Shown one piece after another: positions 1 to 6,685 of a stretch of DNA of 64,000 bases. The stretch spans positions 372,001 to 436,000 of the forward strand of contig JAQTUV010000001.1 of assembly GCA_028707175.1 (NCBI GenBank), in the 5' to 3' direction. The notes below the pieces were generated by a model. It saw only the letters and a program-made list of their open reading frames with translations. It did no database searches and was not told where the DNA came from. A program made the position numbers and the translations under genes. Source of the DNA: Sideroxydans sp. Lineage in GTDB: Bacteria > Pseudomonadota > Gammaproteobacteria > Burkholderiales > Gallionellaceae. Numbering within the stretch: the stretch's first letter is position 1; every line of letters begins with the position of its first letter.

Positions 1-102
1 GCAACGGGTGAATAAATCGGCTAACAGTTCAGCGACCAGCGGTTTAGCCAGAACGATGTAGCCAGAATGTTCCAGCTGATAGGAAATCTTTGCGATGTCC
101 AT
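1..102 (-). CDS. Partial CDS (N-terminus only), possibly 2OG-Fe(II) oxygenase-like
   Basis: The first 34 codons of a minus-strand gene start at an ATG whose A is at 102 and run off the left edge of the window. The visible peptide begins MDIAKISYQLEHSGY and continues IVLAKPLVAELLADLF. An opening of the form 'L...GY.V....L...L...L' is common in 2OG-Fe(II) dioxygenases, but no catalytic residue lies inside the window, so that assignment is a weak inference. No strong ribosome binding site precedes the ATG. The peptide could equally belong to an unrelated hypothetical protein. Confidence 0.4.
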   Translation of the reverse strand, partial: MDIAKISYQLEHSGYIVLAKPLVAELLADLFTRC

Positions 103-159
103 AAGCGCCGGAGTCTAGCAGTTATGGCGTGGTGGACTACGGTTACTTAGGAATGCGTA

Positions 160-1209
160 TCAGACTACCCATGCTTCATCGCGATACACCACCGTATCAC
201 CCAGCGTTACGCTCTCCGTGATGGCGAACACATCCACGTGATACCGCGCATCCGCACGTTTGATCTGCGGCTTGGGGTAGCTGCCATGTTTCATGCCGAG
301 AGAAAGATGGATGCCACACATGCGTTCGTATGTGCCAATGTCGCTCACCAACACATCACGGGTGAAGGTGCGATTCAGTCCAAAGCCAATCTCACGTAGC
401 CAAATCTCGCCCTCATCCTCACGAATCTGTGACAACACCAAATCGAATTCGGGTGTCGAGTCGATGGTAGCAATCACACGTCCTTTGCTGATGACAAGGG
501 TAATGGGATGCTCGGGCTTATTCACTCTGAATTGGGTATCGCCAAATACGAAGATACGCACGCGGCCATTCACCGCTTCTAAATCTAGCGATTCGGTGAA
601 TACTTCGCCGATAGGAAATTGCCCTCCCACATTATTCATCTTGCGGTAATCGCCGATGTTCAACTTGGCTGGCTCAAAGCCTGCAGGGAAGAGCAATTGC
701 TCGCCACCACTGTCGATCATGCCAGTGGCAGCGCCATCGATATGTGCTTTCAACGCATAGCCAACGCGGCGCACATAGTTCGGGTCGTAGGCGAGTGAGT
801 CGATGTAGCGCAAGCCTTCATCACCCAGCATACGCATCAAATGGGGATGTTCGATCACCTTCAGTCCACGCTTGAAAAGCTCGACACGCAAGCGAAAGGC
901 ATCCAGTCTGAAGCTGCTAGATTGAATCAACACTACCAAATCGGAAGGCGCTAACACTTCAAATGCCGCACGTACAAAGTCAGGTGTGACAGCATCAAAG
1001 TCGATGAACGTCGCCTCCGGCAAACAACGCCGATAAGCCGCCGCCAGCGCCAGCGACAATGCACACTGCCCATCCCATACCACCAATGCCGCATGCGTTG
1101 CATCGTGCTCAAAAGCAATCGTTAAGATATCGTGCACATGCTTCTCAGCGATGTCGACGGCTGAACTGGGTAAGGACGGGACTGAAGTGAGAGGCGTGTT
1201 AGACGGCAT
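160..1209 (-). CDS. M29-like aminopeptidase (leucyl aminopeptidase / aminopeptidase T family)
   Basis: This 349-residue protein resembles the M29 family of metal-dependent aminopeptidases, which release N-terminal amino acids in the cytoplasm. The middle holds a GGQFPIGEVFTE segment, matching the family's 'N.P.GEVFT.P' metal-ligand block. It is followed by a VNGRVRIF strand, then REIGFGLN, and then HLSLGMKHG near the C-terminus, which matches the 'GE.g.G.N......H.a.G' pattern. The N-terminal third (residues 30-130) is a Rossmann-like half. The match is in order but divergent, so peptidase activity is probable rather than certain. The gene stands alone, ATG start, transcribed away from the coiled-coil gene at 1400. 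Confidence 0.6.
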   Translation of the reverse strand: MPSNTPLTSVPSLPSSAVDIAEKHVHDILTIAFEHDATHAALVVWDGQCALSLALAAAYRRCLPEATFIDFDAVTPDFVRAAFEVLAPSDLVVLIQSSSFRLDAFRLRVELFKRGLKVIEHPHLMRMLGDEGLRYIDSLAYDPNYVRRVGYALKAHIDGAATGMIDSGGEQLLFPAGFEPAKLNIGDYRKMNNVGGQFPIGEVFTESLDLEAVNGRVRIFVFGDTQFRVNKPEHPITLVISKGRVIATIDSTPEFDLVLSQIREDEGEIWLREIGFGLNRTFTRDVLVSDIGTYERMCGIHLSLGMKHGSYPKPQIKRADARYHVDVFAITESVTLGDTVVYRDEAWVV

Positions 1210-1399
1210 AAAGGGGGGGATTCAAGATTCTTCGTTTTTAGTCGTTAGTGGCGTAGGGCTGCGGGAGCCAGCATCTTACTACAGGCTGAATCCGCTCATG
1301 CCATGCCGAATGTGGGCGATTTTGGTTTTCACAAATATGGACGTTATACAATGCAGCCAATTTGTCGTGTATCGATCACGACGCTAGGAAACCGACATC

Positions 1400-1918
1400 A
1401 TGGATAAAACAGTAAAAATTCAGACTTACACCGATCCGATTAAAAATAGTGTCTCACCTGATCAGCAGATGAAAGATCGGCTTGCAGCGCTTGAGCTAGA
1501 ACACAAACACGCTCAACTGGAAGAAGAGCGAGTCAAGAATTTAGAATTGCTCAAGAATATCGTTCAGCTCCGAGAAAGTCTTAAGCAAGAACAAGCTAAA
1601 TCCGCCGCTCAAGAAAGCAAAGTCACTCAGCTTGAAGCGCAACTGAAGCAATTTGCTGCATTAGAAGAGGAGCAAGCAGAAAAGCTCAAAGAGCAGCTTG
1701 AGGAAGAGAAAAAATACTCACTCACTCTAATGCGCACCATCGAACAGCTGAAAGAAGAGGTCAGCGTGGAGAAGAAAAGATCGGTAGAGTTGGCAGACAG
1801 TGGCATTCAGCTTGAAAGCAAGCTACATGAAATCCAAGCGTTGGAAGCCAAGGTGAATGAGTTGAAAACCGTGTTGGGGAACATCGCCGACACAGCCAAA
1901 ATGGCCAGCAACAAGTAA
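1400..1918 (+). CDS. Soluble coiled-coil protein of unknown function
   Basis: This 172-residue protein is almost entirely one predicted coiled coil. From about residue 28 to 165 it is Glu/Lys/Gln/Leu-rich with heptad-like leucines and no proline. There is no signal peptide or membrane segment. The first 27 residues, around TVKIQTYTDPIKNSVSPDQ, are polar and probably unstructured. I recognise no family. The ATG is 10 bases after an AGGAAA-like stretch. A strong terminator follows directly at 1937-1975, so it is probably a single-gene transcript. A structural or scaffold role is a guess from composition only. Confidence 0.6.
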   Translation: MDKTVKIQTYTDPIKNSVSPDQQMKDRLAALELEHKHAQLEEERVKNLELLKNIVQLRESLKQEQAKSAAQESKVTQLEAQLKQFAALEEEQAEKLKEQLEEEKKYSLTLMRTIEQLKEEVSVEKKRSVELADSGIQLESKLHEIQALEAKVNELKTVLGNIADTAKMASNK

Positions 1919-1936
1919 GCTTTGATGCGAGGCAAG

Positions 1937-1976
1937 CAAAACACAAAGCCCGTTAAAAGCGGGCTTTGTGTTTTGT
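1937..1976 (+). terminator. Rho-independent terminator after the coiled-coil gene
   Basis: A 15-base arm at 1937-1951 pairs perfectly with 1961-1975; a further G-C pair (1952/1960) closes a 7-base loop. The A-rich outer left arm and T-rich outer right arm make it usable from either strand. It begins 18 bases after the stop codon of the coiled-coil gene. Confidence 0.85.
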
Positions 1977-2029
1977 GAGATCAATTTAAGGTGGCCCAAT
2001 TGAAGCGCCCCTTTAGCGAAGGAAATTAA

Positions 2030-2347
2030 ATGGATATGGTTGGTCTGCTCACACTGCTGGCGCTGGTTATGCTGGCTTGGTACTGGCTACACAGCATTCG
2101 CATCCTAGAGATCGCACGTGATGCAGGCAGACGCGCCTGTGCCAAAGAAGAGCTGCAATTTCTAGATGACACCGTCGCCAGCACCAGCCTCGCGCTTGAT
2201 CGTGACTCAACAGGCCGCCGCATCCTGCGCCGCACCTATCGTTTCGAATTCACCGAAACTGGCAACAGCCGAAGAGAAGGGGAGATCGTCATGCTCGGTG
2301 AGCGTGTCGAATCGGTCACGCTGGAGCCTTATCAGATATTGGAGTGA
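2030..2347 (+). CDS. DUF3301 family membrane-anchored protein
   Basis: This is a 105-residue protein with one N-terminal transmembrane helix (about residues 4-22, VGLLTLLALVMLAWYWLHS) and a small soluble domain. The domain carries the DUF3301 pattern: an R...A...C...E.QFLD..V segment, then R...GR...RR.Y.FEF...G..R..G.I...G..V. The ATG is preceded by GCGAAGGAAATTAA, a good ribosome binding site. DUF3301 proteins are common in gamma- and betaproteobacteria and have no known function. It lies between a terminator and a convergent pseudopilin gene. Confidence 0.8.
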   Translation: MDMVGLLTLLALVMLAWYWLHSIRILEIARDAGRRACAKEELQFLDDTVASTSLALDRDSTGRRILRRTYRFEFTETGNSRREGEIVMLGERVESVTLEPYQILE

Positions 2348-2430
2348 GTAGTGCGTGGGGCGTCAGAGGAGCGCCGAGAAAAGTAGGCGATTACAAAAAA
2401 AGTGAACCGAGCGAGGCATCGTTAAGGCAC

Positions 2431-3006
2431 TTAGCATCCAGAGGTATATTCAGTGATGACAGGTGTTCCCGTGCCATTGTAGGTATAGGCGACGGAGCAG
2501 TTTTGTGGGTCAGGTGCATCTTCCAGCCGCCAGCCAGCATCCCCGTTGGGAATCGTGCCATTGCCGAATCCGTAGAACGTATAGTTCCCAAAAGGGACTG
2601 CCGTGGTGGAAAGATAGCAGCCCCCTGCGGGGACTGTTGCCCCCGTCAAAGTCATGCCGATTCCATCACACCAACGATCTGGATAGCCGCTCCATATACG
2701 CACGGGGGTGGAAGCATCGAGATCGATCCATGTGATATTCACTTCAGCCCCCAGTGCTCCTTGACCGCGAAGTGCAGTGAAAGATCTGACAACTGCTACC
2801 GAACTTCTGACTGCACCAGCAAGTGCTTGGATTGAGGCGGCGCGGGCATCGCCTCCTAGATTAGCGAAACGGGGCAGCGCCACTGCCGCCAGAATGCCAA
2901 GTATTACGATGACGACAATCAACTCAATCAGAGTGAATCCACTGACTGAGGAACGGATACGACTGATGCTGTGGTCATCGATACTCTTCTGCGTCGCCAT
3001 AATCAC
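2431..3006 (-). CDS. Type II secretion / type IV pilus pseudopilin-like protein
   Basis: The 191-residue protein has a textbook class III prepilin signal: a short basic leader, then G|FTLIELIVVIVILGILAAVALP at about residues 23-44. The PilD/GspO peptidase would cut after Gly and methylate Phe1; Glu5 is present. The body contains NLGGDARAASIQALAGAVRSSVAV, typical of GspG/GspH-like or MSHA-like pilins, and four cysteines in the C-terminal half. GTG at 3006 has GGAG five bases upstream; ATG at 3000 is an alternative. No secretion or pilus operon surrounds it, so it is a stray or minor pilin whose partners lie elsewhere. Confidence 0.8.
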   Translation of the reverse strand: MIMATQKSIDDHSISRIRSSVSGFTLIELIVVIVILGILAAVALPRFANLGGDARAASIQALAGAVRSSVAVVRSFTALRGQGALGAEVNITWIDLDASTPVRIWSGYPDRWCDGIGMTLTGATVPAGGCYLSTTAVPFGNYTFYGFGNGTIPNGDAGWRLEDAPDPQNCSVAYTYNGTGTPVITEYTSGC

Positions 3007-3191
3007 TTTTGCTCCCGTGGCTAATCCCTGTTAGTGCATGCGTATTTTGAGATCATCTGAATGAACGAATGTCTAAATTTAACACTTGAACCAACACATT
3101 ATCCTTTCGCTTTGGAAGAGCTTACAACATGGATATTTCGCCAGTGTTCAACACGCCAGAAGCCATTGCGACAATTGATTCAGTGGATCAA

Positions 3192-3752
3192 TTAGAAGCC
3201 GAACTGCAGTCCCAGATAGGCATTGGCCGGGCTCAGGTCATACTGCGCTCCGTTTGAAAACTTAACTCTGTAACCATTAAGGAAGTCGACACCGCCTACT
3301 AGGGCAATAGACTCAGACAGTTGATGTTTAAGTCCAATGCCTAGCGATAATCCAACTAGCACGTCAGATGAACTGAAGTTCGGCTTATCGAATTTGGCGC
3401 TGAACGGCGCAGCCCCCACTTTGAGTAACAAGCCTGTTTGTTTCGAGAATGGGACGTTATAGACAAAGTTGATTGGCACGATCACGATCGATTCAGAGAC
3501 GCTACCTTTAGTTGTCTTTACAGAAAACTCACTGATCTCCATCGCCCATCGATCACTAAAGGAATATCCCAGCGTTGGTTTGAATTGAGTGCCGCCAGAG
3601 ATTTTTTCATCAGGGGTGTTAGGCACCTTCCAAGTCGCACCGTAGGTCATTGCAGCATCCATGCCCAAATAAAATTGCTCGCTTTGCGCGTGTGCAGAAG
3701 TGGTCATGAGTGTGGCTAATAAAAATGCGATCTTCACTGTGATTTTTTGCAT
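3192..3752 (-). CDS. Outer-membrane beta-barrel protein (OmpW/OmpX-like)
   Basis: This 186-residue protein has a Sec signal peptide (MQKITVKIAFLLATLMTTSAHA, cut after AHA). It is followed by alternating amphipathic strands and ends in YLGLQFGF, with the terminal Phe that BamA recognises. Length and strand number suit an eight-stranded barrel of the OmpW/OmpX/opacity-protein type. Segments such as KPTLGYSFSDRWAMEIS and LSLGIGLKHQLSESIALVGG are typical barrel strands joined by tight turns. ATG at 3752 is preferred over the in-frame TTG just before it because GAGGGG lies at the right spacing. The transported or bound ligand is unknown. Confidence 0.75.
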   Translation of the reverse strand: MQKITVKIAFLLATLMTTSAHAQSEQFYLGMDAAMTYGATWKVPNTPDEKISGGTQFKPTLGYSFSDRWAMEISEFSVKTTKGSVSESIVIVPINFVYNVPFSKQTGLLLKVGAAPFSAKFDKPNFSSSDVLVGLSLGIGLKHQLSESIALVGGVDFLNGYRVKFSNGAQYDLSPANAYLGLQFGF

Positions 3753-3927
3753 CAAATTCCCCTCTTATTTATTGGAATACCTTCAGATGAAAGGCCGACC
3801 GATTCTACTCGACGCTGAGTGGGGTTGGAAATTGGCGTTTTATACATTCAACGAATCGAACGATGCGATCAGGCATCTCTACGTTGCCCCACATCATTAT
3901 CCGCAAATGGATTTCGATTTTTATCGG

Positions 3928-4368
3928 CTAATTCAACTTATTCAAAAAGCTCAACTCTCTTGAGGCCAAAGCGATCTCTCTCAAGAAGCAGAGCAACCCA
4001 AGAATGAGAAACAGCATGGCCGCGAAAAACGTTCCGGCAACGATGTCAGGCATGTTCAACCCCATTTTCACCTCGACGAAGAGTGTTGCGATAGACGTAC
4101 ACACACTCAATGCCGCCAGCGTGATCAACCCAATAGACCTGCGAATCCAAGCAGTGCGACGCACAATGATCTCGAACTCATCCACATGCTTGGCACGCTG
4201 GTCTTCATTCATCGTGTGAAGCACACGAGCACGATCGATTGCACGGCCCAGTCGGTTCACCAGCACAGAGAGGATAGAGCCAACACCCGTCAACAAAAAT
4301 ACGGGAGCAACCGCATCGCGGATGGCGACGGAGACGCTTTGGATTTCGGGAAGAGAACTTTCGATCAT
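3928..4368 (-). CDS. DUF2721 family membrane protein
   Basis: This 146-residue inner-membrane protein matches DUF2721. An N-terminal amphipathic segment (IRDAVAPVFLLTGVGSILSVLVNRLGRAIDRAR) is followed by a charged cytoplasmic stretch with EFEIIVRRTAWIRRSIGL, and then two hydrophobic helices at about residues 80-100 and 105-130. The 'P.FLL.G......N.R..RI.DR.R' block is diagnostic for the family as I know it. Function is unknown. The gene stands alone on the minus strand, downstream of the bestrophin gene (126-base gap). Confidence 0.8.
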   Translation of the reverse strand: MIESSLPEIQSVSVAIRDAVAPVFLLTGVGSILSVLVNRLGRAIDRARVLHTMNEDQRAKHVDEFEIIVRRTAWIRRSIGLITLAALSVCTSIATLFVEVKMGLNMPDIVAGTFFAAMLFLILGLLCFLREIALASRELSFLNKLN

Positions 4369-4493
4369 CGAATTTTCCTAAATAAATATCAGTGGGTCTT
4401 TGAGCTTTGGTGAGATGGTGCGTAAGGGAATTCGAAGCAGCCCCCATTAGCTCGTTGGAGTGAAAGTGTAATGCACTCCCAATAGCATGCCGC

Positions 4494-5435
4494 CTACATC
4501 AAACAAAAATTCACAGGCTTCAACTGAGTCAGCCCGTGTTCCTCGCCCAGCGCATCGCGCAGATTGATCTCCACCGCGCGGCAGATCGCATCCAGCGCCA
4601 GATCGTTGGGCAGATTGCCGAATGGCTCCTCGATCTCGTCACCCAGCGCATCCAACCCGAAGAAAGTGTAAGCCACGATGCCCACCACGAATGGCGTCAT
4701 AAAGCCGGTCACATCCACCAATCCGAATGGCAGCAAGAAGCAATACAGGTAAGCCGTGCGATGCAGCAGCAGGGTGTAGGAAAACGGGATGGGCGTACTC
4801 TTGATGCGTTCGCAAGCCGCTGCTGCCGCCGTTATCGCGGACATGCTGGTATCGATGTTTGCGGCAAGACAGCCGTCCAGTCGCTTTTCATTCAGACACA
4901 GACGCAAGTCATTACCCATCTGGTGCATCAAGTGATCGGGAATATTCGCAGCCTTGGTGCTTTGCTGCCATTCATCGGCTGTCAGCAGAGGTTTGATTTC
5001 AGCGCTGGCATCCGTGCCGCGCAATAAATGGCGCAACGCATGCGAAAAAGCGATGGTGCGGTAGATCATGCGTACCCGCACATCTTGCAATCCAGCCCCA
5101 GCTTGCAGCGGCTGTGCATGTTCGATCAGCGTCAGACATTGGCGCGCAAAATTGCGGCTCTGCAAAACGATCTCGCCCCACAAATTGCGTCCTTCGCAGT
5201 AACGGTCATACGCCGCGTTATTGCGAAAACCAAGGAAGATCGCCAGCGGCAAACCGATCAAGGTGAACGGGATCGCCGTCAGCGTGATCTTGTGGCTGAA
5301 TAGATCACCATGCGTCATCGTCACCAGCGTGGCAAGGATGATGTTGACCAGCAGCACCTTCCAGATGTCTTTCAATACTGACCCGCGAAAAATCAGAAAC
5401 AACCTGAATCCAGACGGCCTGCTGCGAACGATCAT
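4494..5435 (-). CDS. Bestrophin-like protein (UPF0187/YneE family), putative ion channel
   Basis: At 313 residues this has the normal length for bacterial bestrophins, which form pentameric inner-membrane ion channels. The N-terminus contains the family signature: TM1 with a VLLVNIILATLV core, then the TM2 region LTAIPFTLIGLPLAIFLGFRNNAAYDRYCEGRNLWGE, where 'FR.N.AYDR..E.R..WG' is highly diagnostic. The C-terminal half has another membrane pair (SYTLLLHRTAYLYCFLLPFGL and TPFVVGIVAYTFFGLDALGDEIEEPFG). 'GLDALG.EIE.PFG' is the conserved cytoplasmic block. ATG start at 5435; no co-transcribed partner is evident. Confidence 0.9.
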   Translation of the reverse strand: MIVRSRPSGFRLFLIFRGSVLKDIWKVLLVNIILATLVTMTHGDLFSHKITLTAIPFTLIGLPLAIFLGFRNNAAYDRYCEGRNLWGEIVLQSRNFARQCLTLIEHAQPLQAGAGLQDVRVRMIYRTIAFSHALRHLLRGTDASAEIKPLLTADEWQQSTKAANIPDHLMHQMGNDLRLCLNEKRLDGCLAANIDTSMSAITAAAAACERIKSTPIPFSYTLLLHRTAYLYCFLLPFGLVDVTGFMTPFVVGIVAYTFFGLDALGDEIEEPFGNLPNDLALDAICRAVEINLRDALGEEHGLTQLKPVNFCLM

Positions 5436-5763
5436 TGGGTAACCTTAAGTGAGTTGTGATTGTCGGATCAAGACAAGCGATTCATGGAACATCCGAGCGG
5501 GCTCATAGACACGGCACGATACGCGGAGTTTCATGCAAGCATCATTTATATTTATTGATGCCTTTATTCAATTGATGAAGTGATTGAAGGTGGGAATGGG
5601 GTATGAGTTGAATCAATTTAATGCGTTGAAATTTAAGTGGTGCAAGGAAATGCGAAGCTGACACCTTTAGTCCTCTTTAGTCCTGCGAACCCGACCCCAA
5701 CAGTTCAATGGGGGGGCAAATGCGGGGAGTGGAGGGATGCGAAGCTGCTTCCTGTTACTTCCC
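5436..5763. other. Intergenic region, no supported gene
   Basis: This 328-base stretch separates the bestrophin start from the end of the nuclease-like gene. It is AT-rich up to about 5640. It also holds two imperfect copies of ATGCGAAGCTG (near 5651 and 5737) embedded in similar context, and a G-run at 5710. Short open frames here have no good ribosome binding sites and no recognisable product. It may hold the bestrophin promoter and remnants of a decayed repeat. Confidence 0.5.
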
Positions 5764-6672
5764 TTATTCAGGCCAACAGTCTAATCCTACCAATCCGAAA
5801 AGTGGTGCTACTGGTGGTGATTCATCAGGCGCTAATTTTCTCCAAGAATTTTCCACTTCGGAAGGACTAAGTAAACCAAGAGTGAAGGAATTAGCGGTTA
5901 CAAGTCCAGTATATTCATCTAAGAAGCCACTAATCTTTTCGATGGGGATTTGCCCAAAATACATCCGTTGATTTACGTGGTAATCAATGAATAATTTTAC
6001 CTGTACACGAGTGCCATAACCGTTATCTACAAATGTATTGCTGTCGTCAAATATTGAATGCCTTTCATGCTCACCAGGTTCAAGTGGTAACTTTCCAGCA
6101 TTCCATTTGGCAGTCGCGACAGCAAGAGGTGTTCCAAGGCTTTTCCCAGTTGCATCAAAAACATCCAAGTGAGCAACGTGCTTAGTTAAAGTAAGCGGAA
6201 GGAGAGCTGTATATTGAAATCCTATCGAAATTGCAGCAGATCGAAAGTCGCAAGTTGCGGGAGCGGATGCGCGAATTTTCCATTTGTGGTTACCAGTATC
6301 TACTGGGCGATATAGCTCAATCTGATGAGACTTAGCCGTCCGTAATGCTGCTTTTGTAAATCCTGCGGGACAAACAAGAACGCCTTTATTTGCGCCAATG
6401 TCATTAACTAGACCTGAAAATTCTTCGACACCTTTTGTGTCAACTGGGCGCTTGGTATCTTTACAATCAATTACGATTGTCATTTTGTATTGGCCGATTA
6501 ACTGCGTGACCAATACATCAACTTGTCGATCAACTTGAGTAATCCTGCCTTTAATATGAACGTTGTGTTCTACGCTTGCGGCAGGCGCCAGCTTTTTTTG
6601 GATACTGGCAACTAACTCTTCTAGGATGAGCCAATCTTGTTTTGGAGACCTTTGTTTGTTGAGCGCGTTCAT
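5764..6672 (-). CDS. Mrr-like / PD-(D/E)XK restriction-endonuclease-fold protein
   Basis: About 302 residues. The N-terminal 150 residues look like a PD-(D/E)XK nuclease of the Mrr/RE-like group: RITQVDRQVDVLVTQ supplies the first acidic residue, TIVIDCKDTKRPVDTKGVEEF supplies the D-x-K pair, and GVLVCPAGFTKAALRTAKSHQIELYRP is the usual following strand-helix. The C-terminal half (about 150-302) is unrecognised. No methyltransferase or ATPase gene is nearby, so it is an orphan. It sits 13 bases after the mutS stop on the same strand but is clearly more AT-rich than mutS, suggesting separate acquisition. ATG at 6672 is preferred to TTG at 6681. Confidence 0.6.
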   Translation of the reverse strand: MNALNKQRSPKQDWLILEELVASIQKKLAPAASVEHNVHIKGRITQVDRQVDVLVTQLIGQYKMTIVIDCKDTKRPVDTKGVEEFSGLVNDIGANKGVLVCPAGFTKAALRTAKSHQIELYRPVDTGNHKWKIRASAPATCDFRSAAISIGFQYTALLPLTLTKHVAHLDVFDATGKSLGTPLAVATAKWNAGKLPLEPGEHERHSIFDDSNTFVDNGYGTRVQVKLFIDYHVNQRMYFGQIPIEKISGFLDEYTGLVTANSFTLGLLSPSEVENSWRKLAPDESPPVAPLFGLVGLDCWPE

Positions 6673-6685
6673 AATTGCCAAGTCG

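Noticed and set aside
3129..3257. Short plus-strand frame starting MDISPVFNTPEAIATID
   Set aside because: It looks protein-like at first but runs into the end of the beta-barrel gene, has no strong ribosome binding site and has no family match I know.
3700..3963. 87-aa plus-strand frame (possible 59-aa protein from 3787)
   Set aside because: It overlaps the ends of two certain minus-strand genes and has no convincing ribosome binding site. The 3787 ATG version cannot be fully excluded.
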